DNA of 64,000 nucleotides from NCBI GenBank assembly GCA_946886855.1, contig CAMPJJ010000018.1, positions 1 to 64,000 on the forward strand, written 5' to 3'. Positions within the stretch are counted from its first letter, which is position 1; every line of letters begins with the position of its first letter. Source of the DNA: an uncultured Roseateles sp. Lineage in GTDB: Bacteria; Pseudomonadota; Gammaproteobacteria; Burkholderiales; Burkholderiaceae. Below are positions 45,988 through 55,105 of this stretch, one piece after another. The notes under the pieces are model-generated. The model did no database searches, was not told where the DNA came from, and was given only the letters and a program-made list of their open reading frames with translations. The position numbers and the translations under genes were made by a program.

Positions 45988-48252
45988 ATGGGTCTCCGCT
46001 CCTTCGCCACTGCTCACATTCCAGGCCTGACCGGGCTGGCCGGCCCCAAGGCCACGCCGGACACGGCCGCCGAGGCGTCCTCGTTCGACGCGCTCGTGGA
46101 CCGCCTGCACTATCTGCCCAAGGCCGACGTCAAGCGCATCCGCGAGGCCTACAAGTTCGCGGACGAGGCCCATCTGGGCCAGTTCCGCGCCAGCGGCGAA
46201 CCCTACATCACCCATCCGATCGCGGTCGCCGGCCTGTGCGCCGACTGGCGCCTGGACGCGCAGGCCATCATGGCCGCGCTGATGCACGACGCGATGGAGG
46301 ATTGCGGCGTCACCAAGACCGAACTGATCGAGCGCTTCGAGGCACCGACCGCCGAACTGGTCGACGGCCTGACCAAGCTGGACAAGCTGCAGTTCTCGAC
46401 CCGCGAGGAATCGCAGGCGGAGAGCTTCCGCAAGATGCTGCTGGCGATGGCGCGGGACGTCCGCGTGATCCTGATCAAGCTGGCCGACCGCCTGCACAAC
46501 ATGCGCACGATGCAGCACATGGCGTTCGACAAGCGCCGCCGCATCGCCCGCGAGACGCTGGACATCTATGCGCCGATCGCCCACCGGCTCGGCCTCAACG
46601 AGATCTACCGCGAGCTGCAGGAACTCTCGTTCCAGTACATCCACCCGTGGCGCCACGGCGCCCTGGCCAAGGCCGTCACGAAGGCGCGCGGCCACCGACG
46701 CGACCTGGTGTCGCGCATCGAGCGCGACGTGCAGAAGGCCTTCTCCGAGGCGAACCTGCGCGTGGAGATCCAGGGCCGCGAGAAGACGCTCTTCAGCATC
46801 TACAAGAAGATGAGAGAGAAGCACCTGAGCTTCGCCCAGGTCAGCGACATCTTCGGCTTCCGCGTGATCGTGCAGGACCTGCCCCAGTGCTACTGGTCGC
46901 TGGGCGTGCTGCACCAGCTCTACAAGCCGCAGCCGGGCCGCTTCAAGGACTACGTCGCCATTCCCAAGCCCAACGGCTACCAGTCGCTGCACACGACGCT
47001 GGTGAGCCCGCTGGGCACGCCGGTGGAATTCCAGATGCGCACCGAGGCCATGCACATGGTCGCCGAGAAGGGCGTGGCCGCGCACTGGCTGTACAAGAGC
47101 AAGGGCGACGCCAAGGGCGCGCAGCAGCTGGGATCGCGCTGGCTGCAGTCGCTGCTGGACATCCAGGACGAGACCCGCGACGCGACCGAGTTCCTGGAGC
47201 ACGTCAAGATCGACCTGTTTCCCGACGCGGTCTACGTGTTCACGCCGAAGTCCAAGATCATGGCGCTGCCCAAGGGCGCGACGCCGGTGGATTTCGCCTA
47301 CGCGATCCACTCGGACGTGGGGGACCATTGCGTCGCCGCAAAGGTCAACGGCGAGCCGGTGCCGCTGCGCACCGAGCTGCGCAGCGGGGACGTGATCGAG
47401 GTGGTGACCGCCGCCGGCGCGCGGCCGAATCCGGCCTGGCTGAGCTTCGTGCGCACCGGGCGGGCGCGCTCCAAGATCCGGCACTTCCTGAAGAACCTGG
47501 AGCAGGAGGAGTCGCGCGAGCTCGGCCACAAGATGCTGGCGCAGGCCTTGCGCGCGGAAGGCCTGGCGCTGCCCAGTCTCCAGCCCGAGGACGAGACCGC
47601 CGCCGCGCTGTGGCAGGACCTGGCGCGCTGGGCGGGCAACCGGCATGTGGACGAGCTGCTCGTCGAGATCGGCCTGGGGCGCAAGATCGCCACGATCGTG
47701 GCGAAGAAGCTGGCGCGCACCCTGTCCGACCAGGGCCAGCGGCCCGACGCGGTGCTGCTGACGATGGGCCGTTTCGCCACCGACGACGCGCCGTCGCAGG
47801 GTCAGGTCTTGATCGACGGCAGCGAAGGCGCCTCCGTGCGACTGGCCACCTGCTGCCGGCCGATTCCCGGCGACGACATCAAGGGCTACCTGGGCCGCGG
47901 CGAGGGGCTGGTGGTGCACACGGCCGAATGCGCGGTCGGACGACGCCTGTTCCAGCGCGACAGCGAGCACTGGATCGCCGTCGGCTGGGGCGAGGAGCTG
48001 AGCCGCAGCTTCGAGGCGGAGGTCGGCGTGCTGATGCGCAACGGCAAGGGCGTGCTGGCGCAGATCGCGACCGCGGTCAGCAGCGCGGAGGCCGACATCA
48101 CGCACATCGCGATGAGCGACGACTCGCAGCAGCGCGAGACCGCGGAAATGACGCTGCTGCTGGCGGTGCGCGACCGGCTGCACCTCGCCGATGCGCTGCG
48201 CACGCTCAAGCGCTCGAGCGCGGTGATGCGCGCCTGGCGCGTGAAGCCCTGA
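45988..48252 (+). CDS. spoT: Bifunctional (p)ppGpp synthetase/hydrolase, SpoT-type
   Basis: 754 residues: HD hydrolase domain (about 45-200, H100-D101 in HDAMED), RelA/SpoT nucleotidyltransferase (about 240-350, RFKDYVAIPKPNGYQSLHTT), TGS (about 400-460) and ACT (about 680-750). RFKD rather than EFDD marks a bifunctional Rel/SpoT type, and the intact HD motif supports hydrolase activity. It makes and degrades the stringent-response alarmone. ATG 45988 starts MGLRSFATAH; no strong ribosome site is visible. Confidence 0.93.
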   Translation: MGLRSFATAHIPGLTGLAGPKATPDTAAEASSFDALVDRLHYLPKADVKRIREAYKFADEAHLGQFRASGEPYITHPIAVAGLCADWRLDAQAIMAALMHDAMEDCGVTKTELIERFEAPTAELVDGLTKLDKLQFSTREESQAESFRKMLLAMARDVRVILIKLADRLHNMRTMQHMAFDKRRRIARETLDIYAPIAHRLGLNEIYRELQELSFQYIHPWRHGALAKAVTKARGHRRDLVSRIERDVQKAFSEANLRVEIQGREKTLFSIYKKMREKHLSFAQVSDIFGFRVIVQDLPQCYWSLGVLHQLYKPQPGRFKDYVAIPKPNGYQSLHTTLVSPLGTPVEFQMRTEAMHMVAEKGVAAHWLYKSKGDAKGAQQLGSRWLQSLLDIQDETRDATEFLEHVKIDLFPDAVYVFTPKSKIMALPKGATPVDFAYAIHSDVGDHCVAAKVNGEPVPLRTELRSGDVIEVVTAAGARPNPAWLSFVRTGRARSKIRHFLKNLEQEESRELGHKMLAQALRAEGLALPSLQPEDETAAALWQDLARWAGNRHVDELLVEIGLGRKIATIVAKKLARTLSDQGQRPDAVLLTMGRFATDDAPSQGQVLIDGSEGASVRLATCCRPIPGDDIKGYLGRGEGLVVHTAECAVGRRLFQRDSEHWIAVGWGEELSRSFEAEVGVLMRNGKGVLAQIATAVSSAEADITHIAMSDDSQQRETAEMTLLLAVRDRLHLADALRTLKRSSAVMRAWRVKP

Positions 48253-48268
48253 GAGAGCGCCTGGCCAC

Positions 48269-48300
48269 GCGGACCGCTCTGGCCGCTCTGGCCGCTCTGG
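48269..48300. repeat. Three GGCCGCTCT-type repeats between spoT and greB
   Basis: Nine-base units GACCGCTCT, GGCCGCTCT and GGCCGCTCT run head to tail in the 49-bp gap between two convergent genes. No hairpin is obvious. Confidence 0.6.
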
Positions 48301-48301
48301 A

Positions 48302-48868
48302 TTATTCGGACGACCCGGGCTTGGGGTAGCGGACCTCGACCACCTCGATCGGCTCCACGCCCACCGGCGTCACCAGCTGCAGCTCGTCGCCCTCGCGCGC
48401 CTTGAGCAGCGTGCGGGCGATCGGCGACACCCAGCTCACCTCGCCCGCCAGGCTGTCCGACTCGTCGATGCCCTTGATGGTGATGGTCCGTTCCTCGCCT
48501 TTGCCGTTGGCGTAGGTCACCGTCGCGCCGAAGAACACCTGGTCGCTGCCATGGTGCGCGCTCGGGTCCACGACCTCGGCGATGTCCAGCCGCTTCGTGA
48601 GGAAGCGCAGGCGGCGGTCGATCTCGCGCAGCCGCTTCTTGCCGTAGAGGTAGTCCCCGTTCTCCGAGCGGTCGCCGTTCTTCGCCGCCCAGGAAACGAT
48701 CTCGACGATCTTGGGGCGCTCGACGTCCAGCAGCTGCATGAACTCGGCGCGCAGCCGGGCGTACCCCGCCGGCGTCATGTAGTTGCGCGAGCCCTGGGGC
48801 AATGCGGGCAGCGACGGGCCGTCATCCTCGTCGTCGCCCTCGGATTCCTTCGTGAATGCCTTGCTCAT
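48302..48868 (-). CDS. greB: Transcription elongation factor GreB
   Basis: 188 residues: an N-terminal coiled-coil hairpin (TPAGYARLRAEFMQLLDVER to RRLRFLTKRLDIAEVV) with the acidic tip DRSENGDYLYGKKR, and a C-terminal FKBP-like domain (VSPIARTLLKAREGDELQL). GreB stimulates cleavage of backtracked RNA by RNA polymerase. The acidic leader (ESEGDDEDDG) is longer than usual. Convergent with spoT. Confidence 0.92.
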   Translation of the reverse strand: MSKAFTKESEGDDEDDGPSLPALPQGSRNYMTPAGYARLRAEFMQLLDVERPKIVEIVSWAAKNGDRSENGDYLYGKKRLREIDRRLRFLTKRLDIAEVVDPSAHHGSDQVFFGATVTYANGKGEERTITIKGIDESDSLAGEVSWVSPIARTLLKAREGDELQLVTPVGVEPIEVVEVRYPKPGSSE

Positions 48869-48973
48869 GCGGCTATTGTGTCGCGCGCCGGCGGCGTCCT
48901 CGCCCAGGCCGCCAGAGACCCGGCCGGCGACACGTTATGGTGTCGCGACCCCACACTCCCCGGAAGAGGCGGC

Positions 48974-50167
48974 ATGAGCGACACCTTGGACAATGGCGTG
49001 GACAGCAGCGCGAACAGCGGCGCGAACAGCAGTGCGAACAGCGGCGCGAACAACAGCGCGGACAACGGCACGACCGGTCCCTTGAGCGGTTTGCGGATTG
49101 TCGAGTTCGCGGGCATCGGCCCGGCGCCGTTCGCGGGACTGGTGCTGGCCGATTTCGGCGCCGAGGTGACGGTCGTGGAGCGGCTTGGCGGTGAGACACG
49201 GCTCGGTGGCGGCGCGGCGCTGAACCGCGGCAAGACCGTCGTCCAGGCGGACCTTAAAACGCCCGCGGGACTGGCCGGGGTGCGCGAGCTCGTCGCGGGC
49301 GCCGACGCGCTGATCGAAGGCTTCCGCCCCGGCGTGATGGAACGGCTCGGGCTGGGCCCGGACACGCTGCTGGCCGCCCATCCCAGGCTGGTCTATGCGC
49401 GCCTCACCGGCTGGGGCCAGACCGGCCCGCTGGCGCAACGCGCCGGGCACGACATCAACTACGCCGCCTTGAGCGGCCTGATGCCCTTCGCCGCCCGCTC
49501 GGGCCAGGCACCGACGCTCCCGGCCACCTTGCTCGGCGACATCGGCGGCGGGGCGTTGACGATGCTCTTCGGACTGATGTGCGCGCTGTGGGAGTCGCGC
49601 CGCTCGGGCCGGGGTCAGGTCGTGGACGCGGCCATGGTCGACGGCGTCGGCTACATGGGGACGCTCATCCAGGCACTGCGGGCCGGCGGCCACTGGGACG
49701 ACGATCCGTCGCGCAACCTCTTCCTGCACCGCTCGCATGTCTACGACTGCTTCGAATGCGCGGATGGACGATGGTTGTCGCTCGGTGCGATCGAGGCGCC
49801 GTTCCGGCAGGCACTCATGGCGCGCCTCGGCCTGCCGACGCCGCCCCTGCCGCCCTCGCAGGACGATCCCACGCAATGGCCGGCGTTGCGCGAGGCGGTC
49901 GCCGCGCGCATCCGGCAGGAATCGCTCGCGCACTGGGTGGCCATTTTCGAAGGGAGCGATGCCTGCGTGGCGCCGGTACTGACCGCCGCCGAGGCGCCCC
50001 TGCATCCGCACCAGCAAGCCCGCCGCAACTTCTTCATGCAGGAGGGACTCGCCTGGCCGATGCCGGCGCCGAAACTCTCTCGCACGCCGGCCAGGCCCGG
50101 ATCGCCGGTCGCCGCGCCCCATCGCCAGCAGGAGTTATTCGATCCGGACGATATTCGCCCGGAATAA
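48974..50167 (+). CDS. Class III CoA-transferase (CaiB/BaiF family)
   Basis: 397 residues. After a Ser/Ala/Asn repeat leader (SANSGANSSANSGANNS), LRIVEFAGIGPAPFAGLVLAD and LNRGKTVVQADLKTPAG match the family core, with the alpha-methylacyl-CoA racemase-like VDAAMVDGVGYMGTLIQAL region. ADFGAEVTVVER starts the CoA-binding fold. Start ATG 48974 has GGAAGAGG upstream. Racemase versus CoA transferase cannot be decided from sequence alone. Confidence 0.82.
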   Translation: MSDTLDNGVDSSANSGANSSANSGANNSADNGTTGPLSGLRIVEFAGIGPAPFAGLVLADFGAEVTVVERLGGETRLGGGAALNRGKTVVQADLKTPAGLAGVRELVAGADALIEGFRPGVMERLGLGPDTLLAAHPRLVYARLTGWGQTGPLAQRAGHDINYAALSGLMPFAARSGQAPTLPATLLGDIGGGALTMLFGLMCALWESRRSGRGQVVDAAMVDGVGYMGTLIQALRAGGHWDDDPSRNLFLHRSHVYDCFECADGRWLSLGAIEAPFRQALMARLGLPTPPLPPSQDDPTQWPALREAVAARIRQESLAHWVAIFEGSDACVAPVLTAAEAPLHPHQQARRNFFMQEGLAWPMPAPKLSRTPARPGSPVAAPHRQQELFDPDDIRPE

Positions 50168-50261
50168 TCCCGCGCCACCATTCAACACGGCGGGCAGAAG
50201 GAGCAAGCAAAATGGCGCACGGAAACTGAATACGAGCGCACCGGAAATGATTCGGGCAAAG

Positions 50262-50292
50262 AAAAAAGCCAGCGTCTTTCAACGCTGGCTTT
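50262..50292 (-). terminator. Rho-independent terminator of the tRNA-Arg genes
   Basis: On the minus strand AAAGCCAGCG, a short loop and CGCTGGC run into TTTTTTC. It lies just beyond the first tRNA copy. Confidence 0.85.
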
Positions 50293-50297
50293 CTATT

Positions 50298-50374
50298 TGG
50301 TGCGGCTGGCAGGATTCGAACCCACGACCCCTTGGTTCGTAGCCAAGTACTCTATCCAACTGAGCTACAGCCGC
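50298..50374 (-). tRNA. tRNA-Arg(ACG)
   Basis: A 77-base cloverleaf on the minus strand with encoded CCA. The acceptor stem GCGGCTG/CAGCCGC pairs, the T-arm holds GTTCGAA, and the anticodon loop is CTACGAA with anticodon ACG. Identical in sequence to the copy at 50486. Confidence 0.97.
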
Positions 50375-50485
50375 TCGACTTTTACTGATCAGGAACCGCC
50401 GTCGTGGAAGCGATCCCAGGTTTTTGTTGTTACTTCTTCTTTTTCTTGCCAGATCTCAGGTTGCTCGGAGATCCAACAGTTTTTC

Positions 50486-50562
50486 TGGTGCGGCTGGCAG
50501 GATTCGAACCCACGACCCCTTGGTTCGTAGCCAAGTACTCTATCCAACTGAGCTACAGCCGC
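50486..50562 (-). tRNA. tRNA-Arg(ACG), identical second copy
   Basis: Same 77-base sequence as the 50298 gene, including CCA, separated by 111 bp. It is the promoter-proximal copy. Confidence 0.97.
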
Positions 50563-50574
50563 TGAAAGACTGCG

Positions 50575-50604
50575 ACTATAGCATGCGTTTCTGAAGGTCT
50601 GCAA
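50575..50604 (-). promoter_or_regulatory. Promoter of the tRNA-Arg genes
   Basis: On the minus strand TTGCAG (-35, 50604-50599) is followed by an 18-bp spacer and TATAGT (-10, 50580-50575), 12 bases before the first tRNA base. Good match for a stable-RNA promoter. Confidence 0.65.
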
Positions 50605-50667
50605 GTATCTCGACGAAAAATCATTCCATCGAACGGCCCCGGCAGCGGCCAGGGCCGCACGCCGGCT

Positions 50668-51915
50668 TCAACCCAGACGTGCCGCAGCCTCGTAGCAGCG
50701 GGCACGGCGTTCGGCGTCGTCGTCCTGGTCAGCCATCTCCGCGAGTCGCAGCCAGCTGCGGCGGCGCGCATTGGCGGTCAATTCGCGATCTTCGGCCGCC
50801 TGCTCCAACATCAGGCGGGCCTTGCCCCACAGCTGGCGCTCCGCGAGCGCATGTCCCAGCGCGAGGGCCATCGTGCCGTCGCGCGGGAAGCGCAGCACCG
50901 CGCCCTCCAGGCGCTGCAGCCATTCCGGCCCCAGTCCGGGCATGCACAGCACCAGCGCCTCGGCCAGCGCATGGCGCTCGTCGGCGCCCTGCTCCGCGAT
51001 CGATTCCCAGAACGGCCGCAGCCAGCCGCGCCCGTCCTCCGGCGCGCCCAGGCTGGCCGCGCAGTTCGCCGCGCGCGACGCGACGAACACATCGCGCCGG
51101 TCCGAGGCGTCCAGCTGTTGCCAGATGCCGCGCAGCTGGTCGATGTCGCGGGCGGTGTCCAGCGCCTCGCATGCTAGCGAGCGCAGCAGGCCTTGCGCGG
51201 CCGATTTCGAGAAGCCCTGGTGCTTGGCCAGCAGGCGCGCGGTGCGCAGCGCCTCGAGCGGCTCATGCGCCAGGCGGCTGCCCTGCAACTTGAGTCGCAG
51301 CGCCTGCGTGCGGCGCGCGACACCCGGCGTCAGCTCGCCCAGCAGGCCGAGCGCGCGCGTCGCGTCGCGGTCGTCGAGGGCCCATTCCGCGGCCAGCAGT
51401 CTGGCGCCCTCTTCCTGCACCCGGGCTCCGGCCGACGTCGCCGCCACTTGAAGGGCCTGGCGCAGATGCTCGTCCCGATTGCGCCGGTCCTGCAGCTTGT
51501 GGGCGCTCTGCGCGGCCACCAGGTGCGCCAGCGCCATGAAGGCGCCATCCTGCGCCAGATCGGGCGTCTGCACCTGGATGGCGAGCGCGCGCTGCGCCGC
51601 CTTCTGCGCCCGGCTGTAGCGGGCGCCGAAATACTCCGCCCAGGCCTCGCGCAAGGCGACCTGCGCGCTGCGTTCACGCTGGGCCATGCGCCACAGCCGC
51701 GCGCGCTTGGGCAGCGTCAGCAGCGCGTCCAGCGTCTGCATCAGCGTCATCAGCGCGAAGCAGCCGCCCACCAGCAGCAGCAGGAAGAGATTCAGCGACA
51801 GGTCCATGCGCCAGCCGCGCCAATAGAAGCTGGCCAGGCCGTCGTTGTTGCCCAGCGTCAATGCCGCGACCACGGCCGCGACGAACAGCAGCACCAGCCA
51901 GATCACCATGCGCAC
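50668..51915 (-). CDS. hemY: HemY, inner-membrane haem-operon protein
   Basis: 415 residues: two N-terminal transmembrane helices (VIWLVLLFVAAVVAALTLG and LNLFLLLLVGGCFALMTLM) and a TPR-like cytoplasmic domain ending DQDDDAERRARCYEAAARLG. This is the HemY of the hemCDXY operon, not protoporphyrinogen oxidase. Its biochemical role is still not settled. 10 bp follow hemX. Confidence 0.88.
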   Translation of the reverse strand: MRMVIWLVLLFVAAVVAALTLGNNDGLASFYWRGWRMDLSLNLFLLLLVGGCFALMTLMQTLDALLTLPKRARLWRMAQRERSAQVALREAWAEYFGARYSRAQKAAQRALAIQVQTPDLAQDGAFMALAHLVAAQSAHKLQDRRNRDEHLRQALQVAATSAGARVQEEGARLLAAEWALDDRDATRALGLLGELTPGVARRTQALRLKLQGSRLAHEPLEALRTARLLAKHQGFSKSAAQGLLRSLACEALDTARDIDQLRGIWQQLDASDRRDVFVASRAANCAASLGAPEDGRGWLRPFWESIAEQGADERHALAEALVLCMPGLGPEWLQRLEGAVLRFPRDGTMALALGHALAERQLWGKARLMLEQAAEDRELTANARRRSWLRLAEMADQDDDAERRARCYEAAARLG

Positions 51916-51925
51916 GGCGATCTCC

Positions 51926-53101
51926 TCAGCGCGCGACCGCGCTCAGCGCGGCCAGCGTGTCGTCGGGGCGCGGCACGGTCACCTGCCGGGACTGGCCCTG
52001 CACCTGACGCAGCAGCTCCGTCGTCTGGGTCAGCTTGCGCGAGCGGGCGTCGAAGTAGCGGTCCAGCATCGCCTGCGCCTCGCGCAGGTCGACCTGCGCG
52101 GTGTCGAACTGACGGCTCAGCAGCGCCAGCCGGGCGTTCAGCAGCCGCAGCTTGAGGTTCTCCCGGAGGAAGAAGGACTGCTCGGGCGCGATCAGCGCCG
52201 CTTCCGGATGGTCGATGCGCGTGACGCGCAGCAGGCCGCGGGCCTCGCGCCAGATGTCGCCGGACAGCGTCGTCCAGCGATCGCCGGCCTGGTCCCAGAG
52301 ACGGGTCCACCAGCCGGGTTCGCCGTCGCCGGCGGCCTGCGACGCGGCGGCCGAGGCGCCGGAGGCGGGCTTGCGCGGCGCGCCGGGCTTCGCGGTGGCG
52401 GACGACGGGGTCGGGTGTTGCGCGAGGGGCGCGGCAGGCGCGACGGCGCCCGCCGGATCCTGCCCGGGCTGGGCGACGGCCAGCAGCGGGAGGTCGTCGA
52501 CCTGGCGCACCACCTCGTCCAGCTTGATCGTCAGCGTCGACACGTCGACCACGCTGACCGCCTTGATGCGCTCCAGGTCCCGCGTCACCGCGCGGCGGAC
52601 GCCCTCCAGGCGCGGCTGCTTGTAACGGCCCAGCCGCTCGTCGGCCTGGCGCAACGCGGCCACCAGCGGCTCCGCGCTGCCGGTGATCGTGCTCTGCTGC
52701 ATGGCCACGCGCAGCGAGGCCTCGATGTCGCCGACCACGTTCTCGTCCCGCGAGCGGTTCATCGACTGCATCAGCGTCTCGAGCTGCTCGCGCTGCACGG
52801 CCACCTCCGACAGCCGCGCATCCACCAGCGCGACCTTGGCCGCGGTGTCGCGGCTGAGGTCCTGCGCCTGGCGCGCCTGGTCGCGGGCGATGTTGGCCTC
52901 GCTCTGGCTGCTGTCCTGGCGCCGGACGAGTTCCTGTTCGACCTGCTTGAGTCGCTGCTGGCTCTGCCAGGCCAGGCCGAGGGCCAGCAGGGCCACCAGA
53001 CCGACGCAGGCCACGACGGCCTGGGTCAAGGTGGCGCCGGATTGCCGGGCGGGCTTGTGGGGCGACGGAACGTCGGCCGCTGGGGTGGTGGTCTCGCTCA
53101 C
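51926..53101 (-). CDS. hemX: HemX-like membrane protein
   Basis: 391 residues with one transmembrane helix (VVACVGLVALLALGLAW), a coiled-coil rich in Gln/Arg (QSQQRLKQVEQELVRRQDSS) and a C-terminal domain typical of HemX. GTG 53101 overlaps the hemD stop (GTGA). HemX is associated with uroporphyrinogen metabolism in the same operon; catalysis has not been shown for it. A Pro/Ala linker lies in the middle. Confidence 0.88.
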   Translation of the reverse strand: MSETTTPAADVPSPHKPARQSGATLTQAVVACVGLVALLALGLAWQSQQRLKQVEQELVRRQDSSQSEANIARDQARQAQDLSRDTAAKVALVDARLSEVAVQREQLETLMQSMNRSRDENVVGDIEASLRVAMQQSTITGSAEPLVAALRQADERLGRYKQPRLEGVRRAVTRDLERIKAVSVVDVSTLTIKLDEVVRQVDDLPLLAVAQPGQDPAGAVAPAAPLAQHPTPSSATAKPGAPRKPASGASAAASQAAGDGEPGWWTRLWDQAGDRWTTLSGDIWREARGLLRVTRIDHPEAALIAPEQSFFLRENLKLRLLNARLALLSRQFDTAQVDLREAQAMLDRYFDARSRKLTQTTELLRQVQGQSRQVTVPRPDDTLAALSAVAR

Positions 53102-53952
53102 GACGACGATTCTAGGGTGGACCCTGACAGCAGCCGGAACCCGGCCGCGACGGCCTCCGCATCCGGTCGCACCAAAACCACATGCCCCACCCCGAGGGCT
53201 TGCGCGCGGACGGCAATGCGCTCGTGCGTGGCCAGCGCCAGCACGCGCTCCCAACGGGGGGGGCGCGGGCTGTCCGCTCCCCCAACGGAATCGCCCCCGC
53301 GCGTCCCCTTTTCGAGGGCCTCCAGGTGGCCGATGGCCTCCGAACTGCTGAACAGCCACACGTGACGCTCCGGCTCGCCGAGCGCGGTGCGCAGCAGCGC
53401 ATCGGTCTGCGCCGACAGCCGGGGGCAGCTGCGGCGGTAGACGCTGACGGCGGCCACCTCGGCGCCCGCTTCGCGCAGCCGGTCGCCCAGCCATTCGCGT
53501 CCGCCGTCGCCGCGCACCAGCAGCGCGCGACGACCCGACCAGTCCGCGCCCGCGACGCGGGCCAGCTCAGGCCACAGGTGTTCTGAGTCGAGGCTGTCGG
53601 ACGCCGCCGGCGGCTGGACGAGCCGCGCCGCCGGCACGCCACGCTCGATCAGCGCCCGCGCGCTGCCCGGGCCGACGGTCGCCGCCCAGGTCCGCGCGGG
53701 CCAGACGGCGTCGGCAGGTCGGTGGTCGAAGAACTGCTCGACGGCATTCGGACTGACGAACATCGCCAGGTCCATCGCCGGCAAGGCCGACCACGCGGCC
53801 GCGATGGGCGCCGGGTCGCCGGCAGGTTCGATGTCGATCAGCGGCAGCGAGACGGTCGGCACCCCCAAAGCGGCCATGCGCCGCGCCCATTCATCGGCCT
53901 GCGCCCGCGGGCGGGTCAGCAACAGCCGGACCGGGGCGACGGCGCCCGGCAT
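53098..53952 (-). CDS. hemD: Uroporphyrinogen-III synthase
   Basis: 284 residues. HemD fold with RLLLTRPRAQADEWARRM at the N-terminus, MFVSPNAVEQFFDH and RALLVRGDGGREWLGDRLRE (ring-binding loops) and LFSSSEAIGHLEAL. A short Gly/Asp/Pro loop (RGGDSVGGADSPRPP) is inserted near residue 230. The start ATG overlaps the hemC stop (TGATG). It closes hydroxymethylbilane to uroporphyrinogen III. Confidence 0.9.
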   Translation of the reverse strand: MPGAVAPVRLLLTRPRAQADEWARRMAALGVPTVSLPLIDIEPAGDPAPIAAAWSALPAMDLAMFVSPNAVEQFFDHRPADAVWPARTWAATVGPGSARALIERGVPAARLVQPPAASDSLDSEHLWPELARVAGADWSGRRALLVRGDGGREWLGDRLREAGAEVAAVSVYRRSCPRLSAQTDALLRTALGEPERHVWLFSSSEAIGHLEALEKGTRGGDSVGGADSPRPPRWERVLALATHERIAVRAQALGVGHVVLVRPDAEAVAAGFRLLSGSTLESSS

Positions 53953-54881
53953 CAGACGTCCTTCAGGTACTCGACGGCCCCGAGTTCGCGCAGCGCCGAG
54001 GCGGCCGAGATGCCCAGGGCTTCCGCGGCGCCGAGGTCCGCCACCGCCGCCTGCGCGCCCGCCCGCAGCAGCGCGCGTTCCGGTTCGATCGGATGCCCCA
54101 ATGCGACGGACAGGCTCAGTTCGCCGCCGGCGGTCCAGACCGCATGGGCGGCCAGCGGCATCGAGCAACTGCCGCCCAGCGCGCGCGAGACCGCGCGTTC
54201 CGCCGCCGTGGCCAGCCAGGTCGGCCGGTGCACCAGCGCGTCCAGATGGTCCGCCAGCGGCGCCTGGCCGGCGCGGATCTCGATGCCCAGCGCGCCCTGC
54301 CCGGCGCAGGGGATCATCTCGTCGACGCCGAAGTACTGGCGGATGCGACCGTCCAGGTTCAGGCGCTTCAGCCCGGCGGCGGCGAGCACGATCGCGTCGT
54401 ACTGGCCCTCGTCGAGCTTGCGCAGCCGCGTGTCGAGGTTGCCGCGCAGCGGCTCGATGCGCAGGTCCGGCCGCAGGTTCTTCAGCTGCGTCACGCGGCG
54501 CAGGCTGGACGTGCCCACGCAGGCGCCCTGCGGCAGCGCGGCGAGGCTGTCGAAGGTCGACGACACCAGCGCGTCGCGCGGGTCCTCGCGCTCCAGCACC
54601 GCCGCGAGCACGAAGCCCTCGGGCAGTTCCATCGGCACGTCCTTCAGCGAATGCACGGCGAGCTGCGCGCGGCCGTCCTCCAGCGCGGTCTCCAGTTCCT
54701 TCACGAACAGGCCCTTGCCGCCGACCTTGGACAGCGTGCGGTCCAGGATCTGGTCGCCCCGCGTGGTCATGCCGAGCAGCCGCACCTCGAGGCCGCGCGC
54801 CTGGAGCAGCGCCTGCACATGTTCCGCCTGCCAGAGGGCCAGCCGGCTCTCGCGGGTGGCGATCACGAATTCTTGCTTCAT
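53952..54881 (-). CDS. hemC: Hydroxymethylbilane synthase (porphobilinogen deaminase)
   Basis: 309 residues. [40 protein letters not shown] and [20 protein letters not shown] are classic motifs, and Cys239 in [12 protein letters not shown] carries the dipyrromethane cofactor. It polymerises four porphobilinogens. First gene of the hem operon, divergent from ppc across a 224-bp gap. Confidence 0.95.
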   Translation of the reverse strand: MKQEFVIATRESRLALWQAEHVQALLQARGLEVRLLGMTTRGDQILDRTLSKVGGKGLFVKELETALEDGRAQLAVHSLKDVPMELPEGFVLAAVLEREDPRDALVSSTFDSLAALPQGACVGTSSLRRVTQLKNLRPDLRIEPLRGNLDTRLRKLDEGQYDAIVLAAAGLKRLNLDGRIRQYFGVDEMIPCAGQGALGIEIRAGQAPLADHLDALVHRPTWLATAAERAVSRALGGSCSMPLAAHAVWTAGGELSLSVALGHPIEPERALLRAGAQAAVADLGAAEALGISAASALRELGAVEYLKDV

Positions 54882-55105
54882 GGGCCGGCATGCTAGCCGA
54901 GCGGCGCCCGCTGTCGTCCCTCGGCGGAGGGAAGCTCGTTTGCCGCGAAGCGAGGCTTGCGCGATCCCGGAGCAAATCCCTGCGGATCGCGGCGCCCGCG
55001 CCACGCCCACGGGCGAGCCGCGCACGAAGAAACTGCTAAAGTCAACCGAAGGTAACTTCGTTACATCACGCCCCTCCCCGGGTCCCTGACGAACCTCACG
55101 CCGCC

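Noticed and set aside
45907..48183. Long minus-strand frame opposite spoT
   Set aside because: Antisense shadow of the conserved SpoT coding region.
54998..55070. GTAAC-TTC-GTTAC dyad between hemC and ppc as an operator
   Set aside because: Five-bp arms are too short to claim in the absence of a known binder; noted only.
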